Shown here: one piece after another, positions 5,775 through 6,664 of the stretch
Position numbering within the stretch: the first letter of the stretch is position 1
Layout of the letters: the number at the start of each line of letters is the position of its first letter
Assembly: GCA_013153825.1 (NCBI GenBank)
Contig: JAADDP010000054.1
Span: 1 to 6,664, forward strand
Length of the DNA: 6,664 nt
Origin: Campylobacterota bacterium
GTDB taxonomy: Bacteria > Campylobacterota > Campylobacteria > Campylobacterales > Sulfurovaceae
Direction: 5' to 3'
Notes under the pieces: generated by a model
What the model was told of the DNA's origin: nothing
What the model saw: the letters and a program-made list of their open reading frames with translations, nothing else
The model's database searches: none
Program-made: the position numbers and the translations under genes

Positions 5775-5864
5775 ATGTCAATTTTCGATTGGGGTTTGGT
5801 TCTATTTATTACTACCGTTGTTATTATAAGTGGTATAGGTATCTATAAGGCTCTCAAGGATTAG
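5775..5864 (+). CDS. 29-residue single-pass membrane protein of unknown function
   Basis: The sequence starts MSIFDWGLVLFITT and ends GIGIYKALKD. Residues about 7-23 are one uninterrupted hydrophobic stretch, with an acidic residue (D5) before it and a basic tail (K25, K28) after it, fitting a small inner-membrane protein. The SD is strong (TAGGAG, 5764-5769) and 5 nt from the ATG. An in-frame ATG at 5748 would give 38 residues but lacks an SD. It follows murI by 34 bp and its TAG overlaps the convergent acyltransferase stop by 4 bp. It has the general look of accessory subunits such as CcoQ- or CydX-type proteins, but no oxidase genes are nearby and I do not recognise it. The good SD and textbook TM layout argue that it is real. 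Confidence 0.6.
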   Translation: MSIFDWGLVLFITTVVIISGIGIYKALKD

Positions 5865-6664
5865 TATCTATATATATTTGGATAGAAGCCTTTCCATCTT
5901 CTGTGAACCCAGAACCACTGATTTGGCTCTCTATCGATAATCTTCTCTATGGCATCGGCTTGGGCTTGACTCATTTTTAATATATCACCATCTCTATCAT
6001 CTGTTTTTATCACATCTATGGGGCTATTGAACTCAACTACATATCTTTTGTAATCATCACTTCTTATAAATGTTGGAATTACAACTGCATTTAGCCCTCT
6101 GGCTAAAATAGATGCTATTGGAGAGTGCAGAGCTTTATGGTTAAATAGCTGAACCTCAACACCCCCTTGTCTCTCCCCAAGGTGCTGGTCTAGAAGTAGC
6201 CCTGCCACTTTTCCACTCTTTAATGCTCTTATGAGATTTTTTACAGCCCCTTTTCTATATATCATCTCAACTCCATGCTCCTCTCGCCTCTCTTTTAATA
6301 GATTGTCCATAATTTTAGAATCCAATTTTCTCCCTACTCCGACAAGTTCAATATTAAATTTTAGAGCAACTGCCGTGGGGAGAAGCTCCCAATTACTATA
6401 GTGTGCTGTGAAGAGTACAACTCTATCTCCTCTATCTATAGCATTTTGAAATATATGAGAATTTTTGAACTCAATCTCTTTAAGTATCTCCTCTCTATTC
6501 AACCCCTCTCTTCTCATAAAACCGACAATCGTCTGCAGAAGATTATAAAATGTATCTACCCCTATCCTATCCCTATCCTCTTGAGATAATCTATCCTCAA
6601 ATGCAAGTTTTAGATTTGCATTTATTATATGGTTGTGTTTTCTATCAAATTTATATGCTACTTT
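5861..6664 (-). CDS. LpxL/LpxM (HtrB/WaaM) family lipid A biosynthesis acyltransferase, 5'-truncated by window edge
   Basis: The frame is open from the stop at 5863-5861 to the right edge: 267 visible residues against about 290-310 for the family, so roughly 25-40 N-terminal residues including the membrane anchor lie outside. An internal ATG at 6517 is not the start: the codons before it continue the family pattern, with NANLKLAFED and QEDRDRIGVDTFYNLLQT. The catalytic HX4E motif is HYSNWE (visible residues H88 and E93). Further family blocks are LLLDQHLGERQGGVEV and ILARGLNAVVIPTFIR, and the C-terminal NQWFWVHRRWKG. The enzyme acts at the inner face of the cytoplasmic membrane, adding a secondary acyl chain from acyl-ACP to the lipid A precursor. 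Whether it is the lauroyl (LpxL) or myristoyl (LpxM) type cannot be told. It shows a Gram-negative host. It converges with the 29-residue gene, with overlapping stops. Confidence 0.92.
   Translation of the reverse strand, partial: KVAYKFDRKHNHIINANLKLAFEDRLSQEDRDRIGVDTFYNLLQTIVGFMRREGLNREEILKEIEFKNSHIFQNAIDRGDRVVLFTAHYSNWELLPTAVALKFNIELVGVGRKLDSKIMDNLLKERREEHGVEMIYRKGAVKNLIRALKSGKVAGLLLDQHLGERQGGVEVQLFNHKALHSPIASILARGLNAVVIPTFIRSDDYKRYVVEFNSPIDVIKTDDRDGDILKMSQAQADAIEKIIDREPNQWFWVHRRWKGFYPNIYRY

Noticed and set aside
5861..6517. Acyltransferase starting at the internal ATG 6517 as a complete 218-residue gene
   Set aside because: The frame stays open upstream to the window edge, and those 49 codons match the LpxL-family N-terminal region, so the real start is outside the window.
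1..6664. CRISPR array, tRNA, rRNA, insertion sequence
   Set aside because: I saw no regularly spaced repeats, cloverleaf-like sequences, rRNA signatures, transposase motifs or long terminal inverted repeats on either strand.

Overview
The window is AT-rich chromosomal DNA. Arginine is mostly AGA/AGG, isoleucine is often ATA, and SD sequences are clear. An adjacent rho-murI pair, a lipid A-type acyltransferase (so a Gram-negative envelope) and an SO_0444-type metal permease best fit a member of the Campylobacterota, perhaps a free-living or marine lineage of the Sulfurimonas/Sulfurovum/Thiovulum kind. This placement is inferred from gene content and codon use; no rRNA gene is present to confirm it.

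Left end (1-550, minus strand): an XRE/CI-like small helix-turn-helix protein starting at TTG, followed by the 5' part of a gene that resembles winged-helix replication/DNA-binding proteins of phages and plasmids. Each has its own recognisable promoter. This is probably the edge of a mobile or integrated element extending beyond the left border.

Middle left (649-2715, plus strand): a compact membrane-anchored amidase_3-like peptidoglycan hydrolase, then a two-gene metal-resistance operon. The operon encodes an SO_0444-family Cu/Zn-type permease with a Cys/His-rich loop and a CsoR/RcnR/FrmR-family repressor whose usual metal ligands appear rearranged. Just upstream is an inverted repeat around CCCCC, the shape expected of an operator for that repressor family, so the operon looks autoregulated. 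A small hairpin ends it and also serves the convergent gene.

Middle right (2708-5740): a minus-strand Cof-type HAD phosphatase, divergent from rho across a 125-bp region with a -10 box on each strand. rho (complete, canonical) is followed 7 bp later by murI (GTG start), a housekeeping pair.

Right end (5741-6664): a 29-residue single-pass membrane protein with its own SD, whose stop codon overlaps the stop of a convergent LpxL/HtrB-type acyltransferase. That gene runs off the right edge and lacks its N-terminus. No tRNA, rRNA, CRISPR array or insertion sequence was seen. No gene-free stretch exceeds 300 bases; the longest is 519-681.
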